The translations under genes were made by a program, and so were the position numbers. DNA of 64,000 nucleotides from Rhizobiaceae bacterium (GTDB lineage: Bacteria > Pseudomonadota > Alphaproteobacteria > Rhizobiales > Rhizobiaceae): assembly GCA_017643495.1 (NCBI GenBank), contig JAEPNK010000002.1, positions 124,001 through 188,000 on the forward strand, given 5' to 3'. Positions within the stretch are counted from its first letter, which is position 1. Every line of letters begins with the position of its first letter. Shown one piece after another: positions 17,766 to 27,603 of the stretch. The notes below the pieces were generated by a model, which worked only from the letters and a program-made list of their open reading frames with translations, made no database searches and was not told the DNA's origin.

Positions 17766-18641
17766 TCAATGTCCCCCGCCTTGTTCAACAGAAACCGGTT
17801 TTGCCGGACTACTGCGATTGGCTTTCAGATATAAAGGTGCAAAGGCACTGTCCTGCCGGATTTCGAGCTTGCCTTCACGTACAAGCTCCAGACAAGCGGC
17901 AAACGAACTTGCAACCGCAGAACTGCGAATTGACTTTTGCGGTATGTAAGGTGCCAGAAAGGCTTCGAGTGGCATCCATTCTGCCAATTCCCCGATCATC
18001 CGGGTAAGTATTTCCCGTGCATCGCTGAGTGACCAGACTTCGCGCTTGGCAATTGTAACCTGCGAAACACTGCGGCGCTGACGCTGCGCGGCATAGGCCG
18101 ACAGCAAGTCATACAAGCTTGCAGAAAATATCTTTTCCCGCTCTACAACAACCGGCTCGGGGTCACCGCGGCCAAAAAAGTCGCGCCCCAGCCGGTTCCG
18201 GTTCACCAACCGTTTCCCGGCATCGCGCATGGCTTCAAGCCGTTGAAGACGGAACGCCAGCAATGCTGCCATTTCCTCCCCGCTCATTTCTTCTTCATCA
18301 GTCGGATCGGCAGGGACAAGCAGCTTTGATTTCAGGAATGCCAGCCAGGCAGCCATCACCAGGTAGTCGGCAGCAAGTTCTATCCGCAATTTGCGGACTT
18401 CCTCAATGAATTCAAGATATTGTTCTGCGAGCGCCAGGATGGAAATCTTGGCAAGGTCGACTTTCTGCCGCCTGCCCAATTCGAGCAAAAGATCAAGCGG
18501 GCCTTCAAAACCTTCAACATCAACCGTCAATTGCGGGTCTGAAACCGAGCGTTCTTCTGAAGCATTGTCCCAGCCCGATGCATTGCCATTCCCTGTCAGG
18601 GGAAGCTCACCGGTCAAATCTTGCGCCTTTGATGAAGACAC
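17766..18641 (-). CDS. scpA: Segregation and condensation protein A
   Basis: A 291-residue kleisin subunit of the SMC-ScpAB complex. The family N-terminal block FEGPLDLLLELGRRQKVDL and the KISILALAEQYLEF helix are clear, and the C-terminal winged-helix segment ends near VASSFAACLELVREGKLEI. I place the start at GTG 18641, where GAGGA lies seven bases upstream and just inside the end of nagZ; longer in-frame starts would overlap nagZ by up to about 100 bases. It leaves an N-terminal low-complexity tail of roughly 40 residues before the kleisin core. Confidence 0.93.
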   Translation of the reverse strand: MSSSKAQDLTGELPLTGNGNASGWDNASEERSVSDPQLTVDVEGFEGPLDLLLELGRRQKVDLAKISILALAEQYLEFIEEVRKLRIELAADYLVMAAWLAFLKSKLLVPADPTDEEEMSGEEMAALLAFRLQRLEAMRDAGKRLVNRNRLGRDFFGRGDPEPVVVEREKIFSASLYDLLSAYAAQRQRRSVSQVTIAKREVWSLSDAREILTRMIGELAEWMPLEAFLAPYIPQKSIRSSAVASSFAACLELVREGKLEIRQDSAFAPLYLKANRSSPAKPVSVEQGGGH

Positions 18642-18654
18642 CTTGTTTTCCTCG

Positions 18655-19701
18655 TTATAAACCCGCTTCCGTTGGATCTTCCCCATAGCCTTGATGGCCG
18701 GAAAGCGTTGCATATTCTTCGCGCAGGTCGGCCTCGTCACATTGCCGGGAAACATTGATCAGCTCGGTTGCGAGCATAGCCCTTGCCAGCGGTTTTCCTT
18801 CTAGCGACCTGGCCGCATCAGCAATGGCTGTCATCTCCGCCATATCGCCATTGCAATGAAGCACAACATCACAACCTGCTGCAAAAGCCGATTGCGTTCT
18901 TTCACCGAAATCCCCAGAAAGTGCATGCATGGAGAGGTCATCGCACATCAACAAGCCGTCAAAACCGATATTCTTGCGGATAACCTCGTCGATCACCCTT
19001 CTGGATGAGGTAGCCGGGGCATCACTGTCGATCGCCTCATAAACAACATGGGCAGTCATCGCGAGGGGCATTTCATTGAGCACCCTGAAGGGTGCAAAAT
19101 CCTGCTTCTCCAGTTGCGCAAACGGTGTGTCAACCACGGGCAGCGCCTTGTGACTGTCCACACCCGCCCTGCCATGCCCGGGAATATGCTTGATAACCGG
19201 CAGCACACCGCCGTCGAGCAAACCATCGCAAGCAGCCTGTCCGATCTTGCCCACAATTTCCGGATCGCTGGAATAGGCCCGGTCACCAATAACGTCATGA
19301 CTTCCGGCCACGGGCACATCAACCACCGGAAGACAGTCAACATTGATACCCAGTTTTTGCAAATCAATGGCCATCAGCCTTGATTGAAGCCAGGCGAGCC
19401 GTAATCCCTTCTCATGATCACGCGCATACAACTCTCCAAATGCCCGCCCCGAACCGTATTCAGGCCAGTACGGTGGTCGCAGCCGGCGAACCCGCCCCCC
19501 TTCCTGGTCGATAAGAACGGGTACCGGGTCGTGGTCTACGCAAGCCTTGAGTTCGTCTACGAGCGCCGCAACCTGGTCTGGTTCACTGATATTGCGCCCA
19601 AACAGGATAAAGCCCCAAGGCTGGAGCTCACGAAAGAAGCTTCTTTCCTCGTCGGTCAAACGAAGGCCCGAACAGCCGAAAATGGATGCACTGATTCCCA
19701 T
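18655..19701 (-). CDS. nagZ: Beta-N-acetylhexosaminidase NagZ
   Basis: A 348-residue family-3 glycoside hydrolase that removes GlcNAc from anhydromuropeptides during cytoplasmic cell-wall recycling. The core signature KHIPGHGRAGVDSH near residue 170 carries the unusual catalytic His-Asp pair, and the nucleophile Asp lies in LMCDDLSMHAL near residue 255. IDQEGGRVRRLRPP near residue 63 is the substrate-binding block. It is followed 13 bases later by scpA. Confidence 0.95.
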   Translation of the reverse strand: MGISASIFGCSGLRLTDEERSFFRELQPWGFILFGRNISEPDQVAALVDELKACVDHDPVPVLIDQEGGRVRRLRPPYWPEYGSGRAFGELYARDHEKGLRLAWLQSRLMAIDLQKLGINVDCLPVVDVPVAGSHDVIGDRAYSSDPEIVGKIGQAACDGLLDGGVLPVIKHIPGHGRAGVDSHKALPVVDTPFAQLEKQDFAPFRVLNEMPLAMTAHVVYEAIDSDAPATSSRRVIDEVIRKNIGFDGLLMCDDLSMHALSGDFGERTQSAFAAGCDVVLHCNGDMAEMTAIADAARSLEGKPLARAMLATELINVSRQCDEADLREEYATLSGHQGYGEDPTEAGL

Positions 19702-19770
19702 GCGATGAATCTAGTTGATTCACACCTTGATGGGAAACATGCCTGCCATCTATGCCCTTGTATTCACGAC

Positions 19771-22089
19771 TTATCGTGTGACGAAGCAGTTGCCACCCGC
19801 ATTTGCAATGCTGGTACAAAGCTGTGTCGCATCGGATTTGGAGGAAGTTTGCACCCGCACACGGTAATACGTTGCGCCATTCACCTGGGCCTCCTGAACC
19901 TGCATTGAACGGTTATTCAGCGCGGAATACTTCCGCTGCATGTTGTTGAAGGACTGGCGCGCCGCAGCCTCTGAACGCTGGGAGGAAACCTGCACGACCC
20001 ACTCGCTGGCTGGCGCATTCGCAGCAGGTTGTGGAGCCGGGGCTTCTGCAGCCGCTTGCTGCGTAGAAGCCAGCTGGACGGGCTTTGGTGCCGGAGCCGG
20101 AGCCTGTGCAGCAGGCTTTGGTTCCGGTTTTGGTTTTGGAAGCGGGCTGGCTGTCGGGACGCCTGGTGTATTGGTGGTTTTGGCACCCTCCAGAGGTTCA
20201 AGAGGCTTTACACTCTGGGTCTGGACAGGTTTCACCTCAGTGCGAATTGCAGGCACATCCGCACTGGCCACATCGAGGCTCACGCCTTCCTGCGGTTCAG
20301 GTTTTGCAACCGGCTTTCTGACAATGGTTCCGTCAGGTTTTACAGTAACAACCTGAACAACCCGTGGGGTAACGGACGATGTCCTTGCCGTATCTGCTGC
20401 GCTGTCTTCCCCGTCAGAACTCTCGAGGCGCTCATCGGCCTTTTGGGAAAGCTCCTCTGGTGCATCTGCTGCCTGCAATGCCTCGGTATCAATAATGGCC
20501 GGCTCTTCAGTACGGGAGACAAGGTTTTCCTGAGTCACTGACGCAAGCTCATTGCCTTCAACTTTCTCATACGAAGCATTGTTCTGGTTGGCGACAACAC
20601 GTCCGCCCGGGTCTTCCGGCTTCACCTTGACCGGATCTGCAGAAGCCTTGATGATTGGGGTATCAGTGGCAGCAATATTAGTATCACCGCCCAGAAATCC
20701 GTATCCAAGCGCAATCAGGCCAGCAAACAGTGCAATGACCAGGGCAGCAACCGCATATTTGCGACTGCCCTCTCCTTGCGGAAGCGCGGTTTCTCTAGCC
20801 TCGTTTCTGAACCCGTCATCAAGATCGGAAATCAGGCCATCATGCCCGGGGTCTTCAACAGTCCCGAGTGAAACATGGTCAGGGGTTGCTGCCTCGGCAA
20901 AATCTGCATGTGCTTCGGCAGTCTCGCTCTCGGCCCAGCCGCTTTGGCCGGATGTTTGTTCAGCACCCAACTCTTCTGCAAAGGCCTGGGCAAAATCAAG
21001 TTCACCATCAACTGGATTTTCACCGCTTTCACCCAAAGGCATGTTGTGATCGGCGGCAACAAATCCCGTCACAGGCTCTTCCTGTCCTGTCGACACCGGC
21101 ATGTCCTCAGGCGCAGGTGGAGCTGATTGATACATCTCGTGGTCTGCAGGCAGCAAAGGCTCCTGGGGAATATGCGATTCCTCGACCGGAGTGCTTGACA
21201 CCATCTGGTCGAATTCATTGGCAAAGGCTGCCCCGAGATCATCTTCGAGACTGGATGCCACAACCGGTTCTGGCTGAATTTCCGCTATGGCCTCAAGCGC
21301 ATGATCATCGAAACCGGCACCATCTCCGTGGGTTTCTGCAGTCTCTACGGGCGATTCCATTTCTTCAGACACCATCGAAGAAATGGCCGGTTCAGTCATT
21401 TCACTGTCTTCAGCAAGGGGTGAAACCGCATGGTCTTCCTCAGGCTGGCTCTCTGGCACCAAATCAGGTTCTTCAGCACGCTCAAGCTCGTTTTCCAGTG
21501 CGCTCATCAGTTCGGACTGGAAATCCTCTCCCGCCTCGGCTTCGGCTATCTGCGCATCTATCTCCTGGCGAACCTCGGATGAAACTTCCTCATGGGCGTG
21601 ATCCGGCTCGGCAGCAAAAGAGGCATTGATATCCCGAACGAAGTCCGGCTCGTCAGCATCTGCAGTGACCGCGCTATCCTCGATTTCATGCGCATCTTCC
21701 TGAAGTGCCGCCGCAATGTCATTGAGGGTTGCTTCGTCCATGCCCGCATCAGGGACACTTGACGGCATTTCTTGTGCAGATTGAAACTCGTTCATCAATT
21801 CCGCTTCAAGCGCCGCCTCACTTTCCGTGATATCGGTCTCGGCAGCACGTTCCCCAGTTGGAACAAGATCAAGGTCTGCGACTTCCGGCGCATCCTGAGA
21901 GCTTACAGGCAAATCCGGACCACCTGTCCCGACTTCAGCCTGTTCATCTTCATACACATGTGGTTCAGAAGACGTCTGGGTATAAGAATCAACTTCGCCA
22001 GCAACGATCCGTGCCAGTTCGGCAAGCGGGTCGCCATCATCGGCAAATTCATCCTGCCTTTCGGCATTTGATGGATACTTCTCGTTCAT
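19771..22089 (-). CDS. SPOR-domain membrane protein with long acidic cytoplasmic region
   Basis: A 772-residue protein with no obvious signal peptide. Residues 1 to about 440 are strongly acidic (Glu/Asp/Ala-rich) and predicted disordered, with several copies of a short motif (see findings). One membrane helix lies at about 445-467. Residues 470 to about 690 are Pro/Lys/Ala-rich and probably cross the periplasm. A SPOR domain (about 693-772, starting SEWVVQVSSQ) would bind glycan strands lacking stem peptides at the division site. Its position between nagZ and argS is typical of Hyphomicrobiales. Likely a divisome or peptidoglycan-associated factor; the specific partner is unknown. Confidence 0.88.
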   Translation of the reverse strand: MNEKYPSNAERQDEFADDGDPLAELARIVAGEVDSYTQTSSEPHVYEDEQAEVGTGGPDLPVSSQDAPEVADLDLVPTGERAAETDITESEAALEAELMNEFQSAQEMPSSVPDAGMDEATLNDIAAALQEDAHEIEDSAVTADADEPDFVRDINASFAAEPDHAHEEVSSEVRQEIDAQIAEAEAGEDFQSELMSALENELERAEEPDLVPESQPEEDHAVSPLAEDSEMTEPAISSMVSEEMESPVETAETHGDGAGFDDHALEAIAEIQPEPVVASSLEDDLGAAFANEFDQMVSSTPVEESHIPQEPLLPADHEMYQSAPPAPEDMPVSTGQEEPVTGFVAADHNMPLGESGENPVDGELDFAQAFAEELGAEQTSGQSGWAESETAEAHADFAEAATPDHVSLGTVEDPGHDGLISDLDDGFRNEARETALPQGEGSRKYAVAALVIALFAGLIALGYGFLGGDTNIAATDTPIIKASADPVKVKPEDPGGRVVANQNNASYEKVEGNELASVTQENLVSRTEEPAIIDTEALQAADAPEELSQKADERLESSDGEDSAADTARTSSVTPRVVQVVTVKPDGTIVRKPVAKPEPQEGVSLDVASADVPAIRTEVKPVQTQSVKPLEPLEGAKTTNTPGVPTASPLPKPKPEPKPAAQAPAPAPKPVQLASTQQAAAEAPAPQPAANAPASEWVVQVSSQRSEAAARQSFNNMQRKYSALNNRSMQVQEAQVNGATYYRVRVQTSSKSDATQLCTSIANAGGNCFVTR

Positions 22090-22153
22090 GGCGCAAAACT
22101 CACTATACTCAATAACTGACCGGATGGACCCGGGGGCGTCAAGTCATGTGTAA

Positions 22154-23914
22154 TCAGCGCATTTCCTCTGGTGCATCCACGCCAATGATGGCGAGCCCGG
22201 AGGCTATGACGGTTGCAATAGTGCGCAATAAAACCAGTCTCGACAATGTCAACTGTGGATTTTCTTGGTTAATAAAGCGTAATGTTGGCGATTCTTTGCC
22301 TTTATTCCAATGAGAATGCAGTTCTGAAGCGAGTTCATAGAGATAAAATGCGAGCCTGTGTGGTTCGTCAGCACGGGCTGCCTGCTCGATGATCCGCGGA
22401 TATTCAGAAAGCTTGCGAACCAGTCCGATTTCTCCATCATCCTCAAGCAAGGCAAGATCAGCCTTGGCCAGCGCCTCTGCCGACTTGTCCAGTTCGGGCA
22501 ACTCACGCTTGACCTGCCGCATGACGGATGAAATGCGGGCATGGGCATACTGAACATAAAAAACCGGATTATCCTTCGATTGCTCCGTTACCTTGGCAAA
22601 ATCGAAGTCTAGCGGCGCTTCGGCTTTTCGATACAGCATCATGAAACGGACTGCATCCCGCCCCACCTCATCGACCACGTCGCGAAGGGTGACAAAGCTC
22701 CCTGCCCGTTTGGACATGGTAACCGGCTCACCATCCCGCATCAGCTTCACGAGCTGGCAAAACAGCACATCCAGTTGCGCTTCGTCACCGGCAACAGCCT
22801 GCGCAACGGCTTTCAGACGTTTGGCATATCCGGAGTGATCTGCACCAAGCACATAGATCATCCGCTTGAAGCCGCGGTCATACTTGTCCTGGAAATAGGC
22901 TACATCAGCAGCAAAATATGTATAGGAACCATCAGACTTGACCAGGGCCCGGTCCATGTCATCACCGACTTCCGTTGAACGAAAAAGTGTCTGCTCCCGG
23001 TCTTCCCAGTCTTCCGGCACTTCGCCTTTTGGCGGCGGAAGCTTGCCATCGTAGACAAACCCCTTCTCCCGCATGCGTTCAAGCATGCTGTCAATGGTGG
23101 ACTTGCCTCCCTTTTCTGTATGCAAGTCACGCTCGGAAAAGAAAACATCATGGTGAATGTTGAGAGCGGCAAGGTCCCTCTTGATCAAGGCCATCATGGA
23201 GGAAATTGCGGTTTCCTTTAGCAGTTTGATCCGCAATTCCTCTGACATGTCATGGAGTTTGTTGCCGTATTCCTCGGCAAGCATGCCGGCCGGCTCGAGC
23301 AGGTACTCCCCCGGATAGAAGCCATCAGGCATCGGCCCCGGGTCCTCTCCCAAAGCTTCCCGGTAACGGTGAAACAGGGAACCGGCCAGAACATCTATCT
23401 GACCTCCTGCATCATTCACATAATATTCCTTGGTGACTTCAAACCCTGCAAAAGCCAGCAGATTGGCCAGGGCATCACCGACAACAGCACCACGACAATG
23501 TCCCACATGCATGGGACCGGTCGGGTTTGCCGAGACATACTCCACATTGACTTTGGCACCATCAGATACAAGTCCGCAGCCAAAATCGTTCCCTGCCTTG
23601 AAGACTTCGCCAAGATGACCTTGCCAATACGCATCAGACAAGCTGATATTGATGAACCCGGGTCCGGCAATATTGATGGCGTCAACACCATCAACCTTCT
23701 CCAGTTCTGCAGCAAGTTTTTCAGCAAGATCACGAGGCTTCATGCCTGCAGGCTTGGCAAGCACCATTGCAGCATTCGTGGAAATGTCACCATGACTGGC
23801 ATCGCGCGGCGGCTCTGCTGAAACCCGGGAAAGGATTTCAACAGATTCCAGTTTCAAATCAATGGATTCAACAGATTTTCTAATGTGGTTTTCAAATAGG
23901 GAAAAGATATTCAT
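22154..23914 (-). CDS. argS: Arginyl-tRNA synthetase
   Basis: A 586-residue class I synthetase charging tRNA-Arg. The N-terminal additional domain is followed by the HIGH-type motif as [13 protein letters not shown] near residue 130. The KMSKS-type loop appears as [12 protein letters not shown] near residue 400, the usual ArgRS variant. The C-terminal DALR anticodon-binding domain covers about 460-586 and contains [12 protein letters not shown] at its start. Length and order are normal. It lies 64 bases upstream of the SPOR-domain gene. Confidence 0.97.
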   Translation of the reverse strand: MNIFSLFENHIRKSVESIDLKLESVEILSRVSAEPPRDASHGDISTNAAMVLAKPAGMKPRDLAEKLAAELEKVDGVDAINIAGPGFINISLSDAYWQGHLGEVFKAGNDFGCGLVSDGAKVNVEYVSANPTGPMHVGHCRGAVVGDALANLLAFAGFEVTKEYYVNDAGGQIDVLAGSLFHRYREALGEDPGPMPDGFYPGEYLLEPAGMLAEEYGNKLHDMSEELRIKLLKETAISSMMALIKRDLAALNIHHDVFFSERDLHTEKGGKSTIDSMLERMREKGFVYDGKLPPPKGEVPEDWEDREQTLFRSTEVGDDMDRALVKSDGSYTYFAADVAYFQDKYDRGFKRMIYVLGADHSGYAKRLKAVAQAVAGDEAQLDVLFCQLVKLMRDGEPVTMSKRAGSFVTLRDVVDEVGRDAVRFMMLYRKAEAPLDFDFAKVTEQSKDNPVFYVQYAHARISSVMRQVKRELPELDKSAEALAKADLALLEDDGEIGLVRKLSEYPRIIEQAARADEPHRLAFYLYELASELHSHWNKGKESPTLRFINQENPQLTLSRLVLLRTIATVIASGLAIIGVDAPEEMR

Positions 23915-23974
23915 CTTGATCGATCAGCAGAATGTGGGATGGCGGGAACAACACATCCGCCTTTGGCGATTGGC

Positions 23975-25165
23975 CTAGCTCAATTTGGGGGTTGCGTCAA
24001 ACAGCCGGCGGTGTTCCTTGATTGCGTAATCATCCGTCATGCTGGCTATGAAATCGGCTATGGCCCTGGGTATGTCGTCCGGCTTTGCATTGTCGGTATT
24101 TCTCTTCAGGCTGTCCGGCCTGCATGCAATACCGGAATGGTAGGCTTCATAGAGGTCGCGGATTATCTGCTCGGCCGCCTCTCTCATGACCATTACGCTT
24201 GGCGCACGATACATGCGTTCAAACAGAAAAGCCTTTATCTGCTTTTCCTGAAGCCGCATCTCGTGACTGAAACGCACGATGGTTTTGCCACAATGGCGTA
24301 CATCTTGCGCTGATTGGGGCTTCACGCTGGCCAGACCGGCTTTGGCCGTTCTGATCACATCTTCGACCATCCTGGTAATCTGATAACGGATGATCTCGTG
24401 TCTTGTGCGCCGGAATTCCAGTCCCGGATGGGATTTACGTATCTCAACCAGGCGGTCGCCTGTAATCGGAAGCTCCAACAAGTCCTCAAGTGCAAAAAGC
24501 CCGGCCCGCAATCCGTCATCGATATCATGCGAGTTATAGGCAATGTCATCTGCCACGGCAGCACATTGCGCCTCAAGGCTTGCATGGCTACCCAGTTCCA
24601 GGCTGAACTCGCGATCAAAATTCCTGATAGAAGCAGGAATATCATCGCCCACCAGCGGTCCGTTGTGTTTGACGAGCCCTTCAAGGGTTTCCCAACTCAG
24701 GTTCAACCCGTCAAAATCGGCATACTGCTGCTCAAGTCTGGTAACGACCCTGAAAGATTGTGCATTGTGGTCAAAGCCGCCATGATCTTTCATCACGACG
24801 TCAAGCACATCCTCCCCCGCATGACCAAACGGCGTATGCCCGAAATCATGGGAAAGCGCGAGGCACTCCGCCAGATCTTCATCCACTCCCAGTGCACGCG
24901 CAAGTGAACGCGCGATCTGTGAAACCTCGATGGAATGGGTCAGGCGTGTGCGGTAATGGTCGCCAACATGATGCACAAAAACCTGTGTCTTGTGCTTCAG
25001 GCGGCGAAAGGCCGTAGAATGGATGATACGGTCCCGGTCGCGCTGAAAAGGCGTACGCGTCGGACTCTCGGGCTCTTTGAACAAGCGCCCCCGTGTTTCC
25101 GAGGCCCGGCAGGCGTACGGGGCAAGGTTTTCCCTGCCAAAGACGTTATGTTTCAGGTCTGTCAT
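23975..25165 (-). CDS. dgt: Deoxyguanosinetriphosphate triphosphohydrolase-like protein
   Basis: A 396-residue HD-domain enzyme of the dGTPase-like type 2 family, which converts dNTPs to deoxynucleosides and tripolyphosphate. The family block [22 protein letters not shown] near residue 45 and metal ligands in RLTHSIEV and [12 protein letters not shown] are intact. I chose ATG at 25165 since it gives the usual 30-residue lead before the core; in-frame starts further upstream extend into the regulatory gap shared with the divergent erpA gene. The ribosome site is weak, so the exact start is uncertain. Confidence 0.93.
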   Translation of the reverse strand: MTDLKHNVFGRENLAPYACRASETRGRLFKEPESPTRTPFQRDRDRIIHSTAFRRLKHKTQVFVHHVGDHYRTRLTHSIEVSQIARSLARALGVDEDLAECLALSHDFGHTPFGHAGEDVLDVVMKDHGGFDHNAQSFRVVTRLEQQYADFDGLNLSWETLEGLVKHNGPLVGDDIPASIRNFDREFSLELGSHASLEAQCAAVADDIAYNSHDIDDGLRAGLFALEDLLELPITGDRLVEIRKSHPGLEFRRTRHEIIRYQITRMVEDVIRTAKAGLASVKPQSAQDVRHCGKTIVRFSHEMRLQEKQIKAFLFERMYRAPSVMVMREAAEQIIRDLYEAYHSGIACRPDSLKRNTDNAKPDDIPRAIADFIASMTDDYAIKEHRRLFDATPKLS

Positions 25166-25313
25166 CTGTTTCAGGCGATTCCCCTCTGGCCTTTTGCCCC
25201 CTATGGCAGACTTGAAGCCCATAGGCAAAATTCCCACATCGGGTATAAGCGAAACTATGCAAAGCTGTACAAAATTCTTTGACAGCAGCGCATGAAAACC
25301 GGATGATGCCATC

Positions 25314-25658
25314 ATGAATGCGACTCTACCAAATGCAACTGTCACCGCCACTGATGCTGCACTGAAACGTGTTGCGGCTATCATCGCCAGGGATCAGGAT
25401 AACAACGCCCTCAGGATTACTGTTGAAGGCGGGGGATGCTCCGGTTTCTCCTATCAGTTCAATCTTGTGAATGATCAGGAAGACAGCGATCTCGTCATTG
25501 AAGGCCATGACGGCCGGATACTCATTGATGAAATGTCGCTGATTTACATGGGCGGATCGGAAATTGATTTTGTTGACGACCTGATGGGGCAGTCTTTTCA
25601 GGTGAAAAACCCGAATGCTGTTGCATCCTGTGGATGCGGAACCAGCTTTTCCATATGA
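25314..25658 (+). CDS. erpA: Iron-sulfur cluster insertion protein ErpA/IscA family
   Basis: A 114-residue A-type carrier that accepts Fe-S clusters from the SUF or ISC scaffold and passes them to target enzymes. The three cluster-binding cysteines are Cys42 (in GGGCSGF) and Cys106 and Cys108 (in SCGCG near the C-terminus). The fold core [14 protein letters not shown] near residue 83 fits the family. Its TGA overlaps the xth ATG as ATGA, so the two are translationally coupled. It is divergent from dgt. Confidence 0.93.
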   Translation: MNATLPNATVTATDAALKRVAAIIARDQDNNALRITVEGGGCSGFSYQFNLVNDQEDSDLVIEGHDGRILIDEMSLIYMGGSEIDFVDDLMGQSFQVKNPNAVASCGCGTSFSI

Positions 25659-26446
25659 AAATTGCAACCTGGAACATCAACGGAATCAAGGCTCGTCATG
25701 ACAACCTGATTGAATGGTTGCGTCAGGCAGAACCGGACATCGCCTGCCTTCAGGAAATCAAGTCGGTTGACGAGAATTTCCCAAGGGATGAAATCGAGGC
25801 ATTGGGCTATAACGTTGAAACGCATGGCCAGAAAAGCTTCAATGGCGTTGCAATCCTGTCCAGACTGCCATTTGATGAAGTCAATCGCGGCCTTCCATTC
25901 GTCCAACCTGATGACGAGGATATACAGGCACGGTTCATCGAAGGCGTGTTTTCAACCGACAAAGGTGTTCTGCGTGTTGTTTCGCTCTACCTGCCAAACG
26001 GAAATCCGGTGGATACGGAAAAATTCCCGTACAAGCTTGCCTGGATGGAGCGTCTGGAAGCCTGGACACGGCAACGCCTCGAACTCGAGGAACCATTGAT
26101 CCTGGCTGGAGACTACAATGTCATTCCAATGCCTGAAGATTGCCACGACCCCGAAGTCTGGGAAGGGGATGCCCTGTTTCGTCCCGAAAGCAGGACCGCG
26201 TTCAGGCGGTTGTGCAATCTTGGCATGAGTGAAGCGATCCGTTCTGTAACCGATCAGCCGGAAACCTATACTTTCTGGGATTATCAGGCAGGAGCATGGC
26301 CCAAAAACAACGGCATCCGGATCGACCACCTGCTGTTGTCACCCGAGGCTGCGAAAATGTTTACTTGCGCAGATATCGACAAGCATGTTCGGGACTGGGA
26401 AAAGCCTTCAGACCACGTACCGGTATGGGCCGAAATTGCTGCCTGA
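25655..26446 (+). CDS. xth: Exodeoxyribonuclease III (AP endonuclease)
   Basis: A 263-residue DNA-repair nuclease that cleaves abasic sites and removes 3' blocks. It begins [18 protein letters not shown], with the Asn metal-site residue. ACLQEIKSVD near residue 33 holds the catalytic Glu, LAGDYNVIP near residue 150 the Asp-Asn pair, and the C-terminus has RIDHLLLS and KPSDHVPVWAE with the catalytic Asp-His. The ATG at 25655 overlaps the erpA stop codon and is preferred over an in-frame ATG 21 bases earlier. Confidence 0.96.
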   Translation: MKIATWNINGIKARHDNLIEWLRQAEPDIACLQEIKSVDENFPRDEIEALGYNVETHGQKSFNGVAILSRLPFDEVNRGLPFVQPDDEDIQARFIEGVFSTDKGVLRVVSLYLPNGNPVDTEKFPYKLAWMERLEAWTRQRLELEEPLILAGDYNVIPMPEDCHDPEVWEGDALFRPESRTAFRRLCNLGMSEAIRSVTDQPETYTFWDYQAGAWPKNNGIRIDHLLLSPEAAKMFTCADIDKHVRDWEKPSDHVPVWAEIAA

Positions 26447-26551
26447 CCCGGCACCCCGGCCGTTACACCTCTGACACTTTCCGCAACCAGCCCCCCTTGC
26501 AGAAAGCCATCCAGCATTGACAAACCCTTTCTTTGGGCCAAAAATCCTTGC

Positions 26552-26764
26552 ATGTTCAGAATGATCGCAGTCGCATTGTTGTGCATGCCGGTTCTGCCCC
26601 TGTCTGCAGGCGAGAACTGTACGTGCCGTTACGAGGGTGCGGATATTGCTGAAGGTTCCACAATCTGCATGCGTTCGCCCGGCGGTTCACGCATGGCCAA
26701 ATGCGTGCGGGTACTTAACAATACAAGCTGGAAATTTCTTGAAGAGCCCTGCCCGGTCTCCTGA
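26552..26764 (+). CDS. Small secreted cysteine-rich protein, function unknown
   Basis: A 70-residue protein with a cleavable signal peptide (about residues 1-19, ending LPLSAG). The mature part has five cysteines (23, 25, 39, 51, 67), a PGGSRMAKC segment and a VLNNTSWKF motif, which suggests a compact extracytoplasmic fold with disulfides or a bound metal. I recall similar small CTCRY-type proteins in rhizobia but cannot give a function. An alternative start is ATG 26561. It ends 17 bases before the convergent ExoR-like gene. Confidence 0.7.
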   Translation: MFRMIAVALLCMPVLPLSAGENCTCRYEGADIAEGSTICMRSPGGSRMAKCVRVLNNTSWKFLEEPCPVS

Positions 26765-26781
26765 GCGCAATACCTTGCCTG

Positions 26782-27603
26782 CTACTGGGTAAGTGGAGAC
26801 GGGGAAGCAGAAGCCTCAAGCAATTCAAACGCCTTTGTACGCTGCTCGGGACTGGCAATCGCAAATGCATCATCATGCAAGGTTGAAATCCACTCCAGGT
26901 CATGTGAATTGGCCCTGCGCTTGGCATTTCCAAGCATTACCAGTCCGCGCACCGGATCACGCTTGGTATGTTCCCCTTCAAAAATCGAATACCCAAGCAA
27001 CGCCTCGGCACCCACGTGGCCTTTGCCATATGCAAGATTGAGATTGCGTATGCCCAACCTGTGCTGGCCATAATATTGCTCATCCAGCAATTGCATCCGG
27101 CCCAGTTCAAACTGTGCATCAGGATGACGGAACACCATGGCAGCAGTGGTGTACATCATTTGAGCCTTGGGAACATCAACCTTGATGCTCGTGCCACTCA
27201 CCCCGTTCTTGTAATAGTCACCAAGAGCGACCAGAGCATCGGCACTGAACTGCCAGTTAGGCGTATTGGGCCGCGCAAACGGATACTGGGCGGCAATTTC
27301 TTTGTACATTTCAAATGCCCGCTCGTGGTCCGCCTGTACCCCATCACCTGTCTGGTAAATGCGGGCTAGCTTCCACTGGGCCGCTGAATTGCCAATCCCG
27401 GCGGCATATTTCAGGACTTCAACAGCTTCCTGCGGACGCCCTTCACGCTTGAAATTATAGAAAAACTCGAAAATCTTGGTCGAGGACGTATCATTCTCGA
27501 TGATACGCGAAGCATCAAATGCCCGCGCAGGAGCAGGCATGAAACCCATGCCGGCTCCCACGAGGGTAACAATGATCAATGCCTTGACGTCAGATATCCG
27601 CAT
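26782..27603 (-). CDS. ExoR-like periplasmic Sel1/TPR-repeat protein
   Basis: A 273-residue exported protein. The signal peptide (about 1-28, ending PAPARA) is followed by alpha-helical Sel1/TPR-type repeats: [31 protein letters not shown] near residue 60, [14 protein letters not shown] near residue 161 and [13 protein letters not shown] near residue 198. The order and spacing resemble ExoR of Sinorhizobium and Agrobacterium, the periplasmic repressor that holds the ExoS-ChvI two-component system inactive. Orthology is inferred, and no exoS/chvI genes are in the window. The ATG lies 14 bases inside the 3' end of ilvD in another frame, so expression is probably coupled to ilvD. Confidence 0.72.
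   Translation of the reverse strand: MRISDVKALIIVTLVGAGMGFMPAPARAFDASRIIENDTSSTKIFEFFYNFKREGRPQEAVEVLKYAAGIGNSAAQWKLARIYQTGDGVQADHERAFEMYKEIAAQYPFARPNTPNWQFSADALVALGDYYKNGVSGTSIKVDVPKAQMMYTTAAMVFRHPDAQFELGRMQLLDEQYYGQHRLGIRNLNLAYGKGHVGAEALLGYSIFEGEHTKRDPVRGLVMLGNAKRRANSHDLEWISTLHDDAFAIASPEQRTKAFELLEASASPSPLTQ

Noticed and set aside
20868-21629. 253-codon plus-strand frame opposite the SPOR gene
   Set aside because: Composition mirrors the low-complexity acidic region of the SPOR protein on the other strand; no independent evidence for coding.
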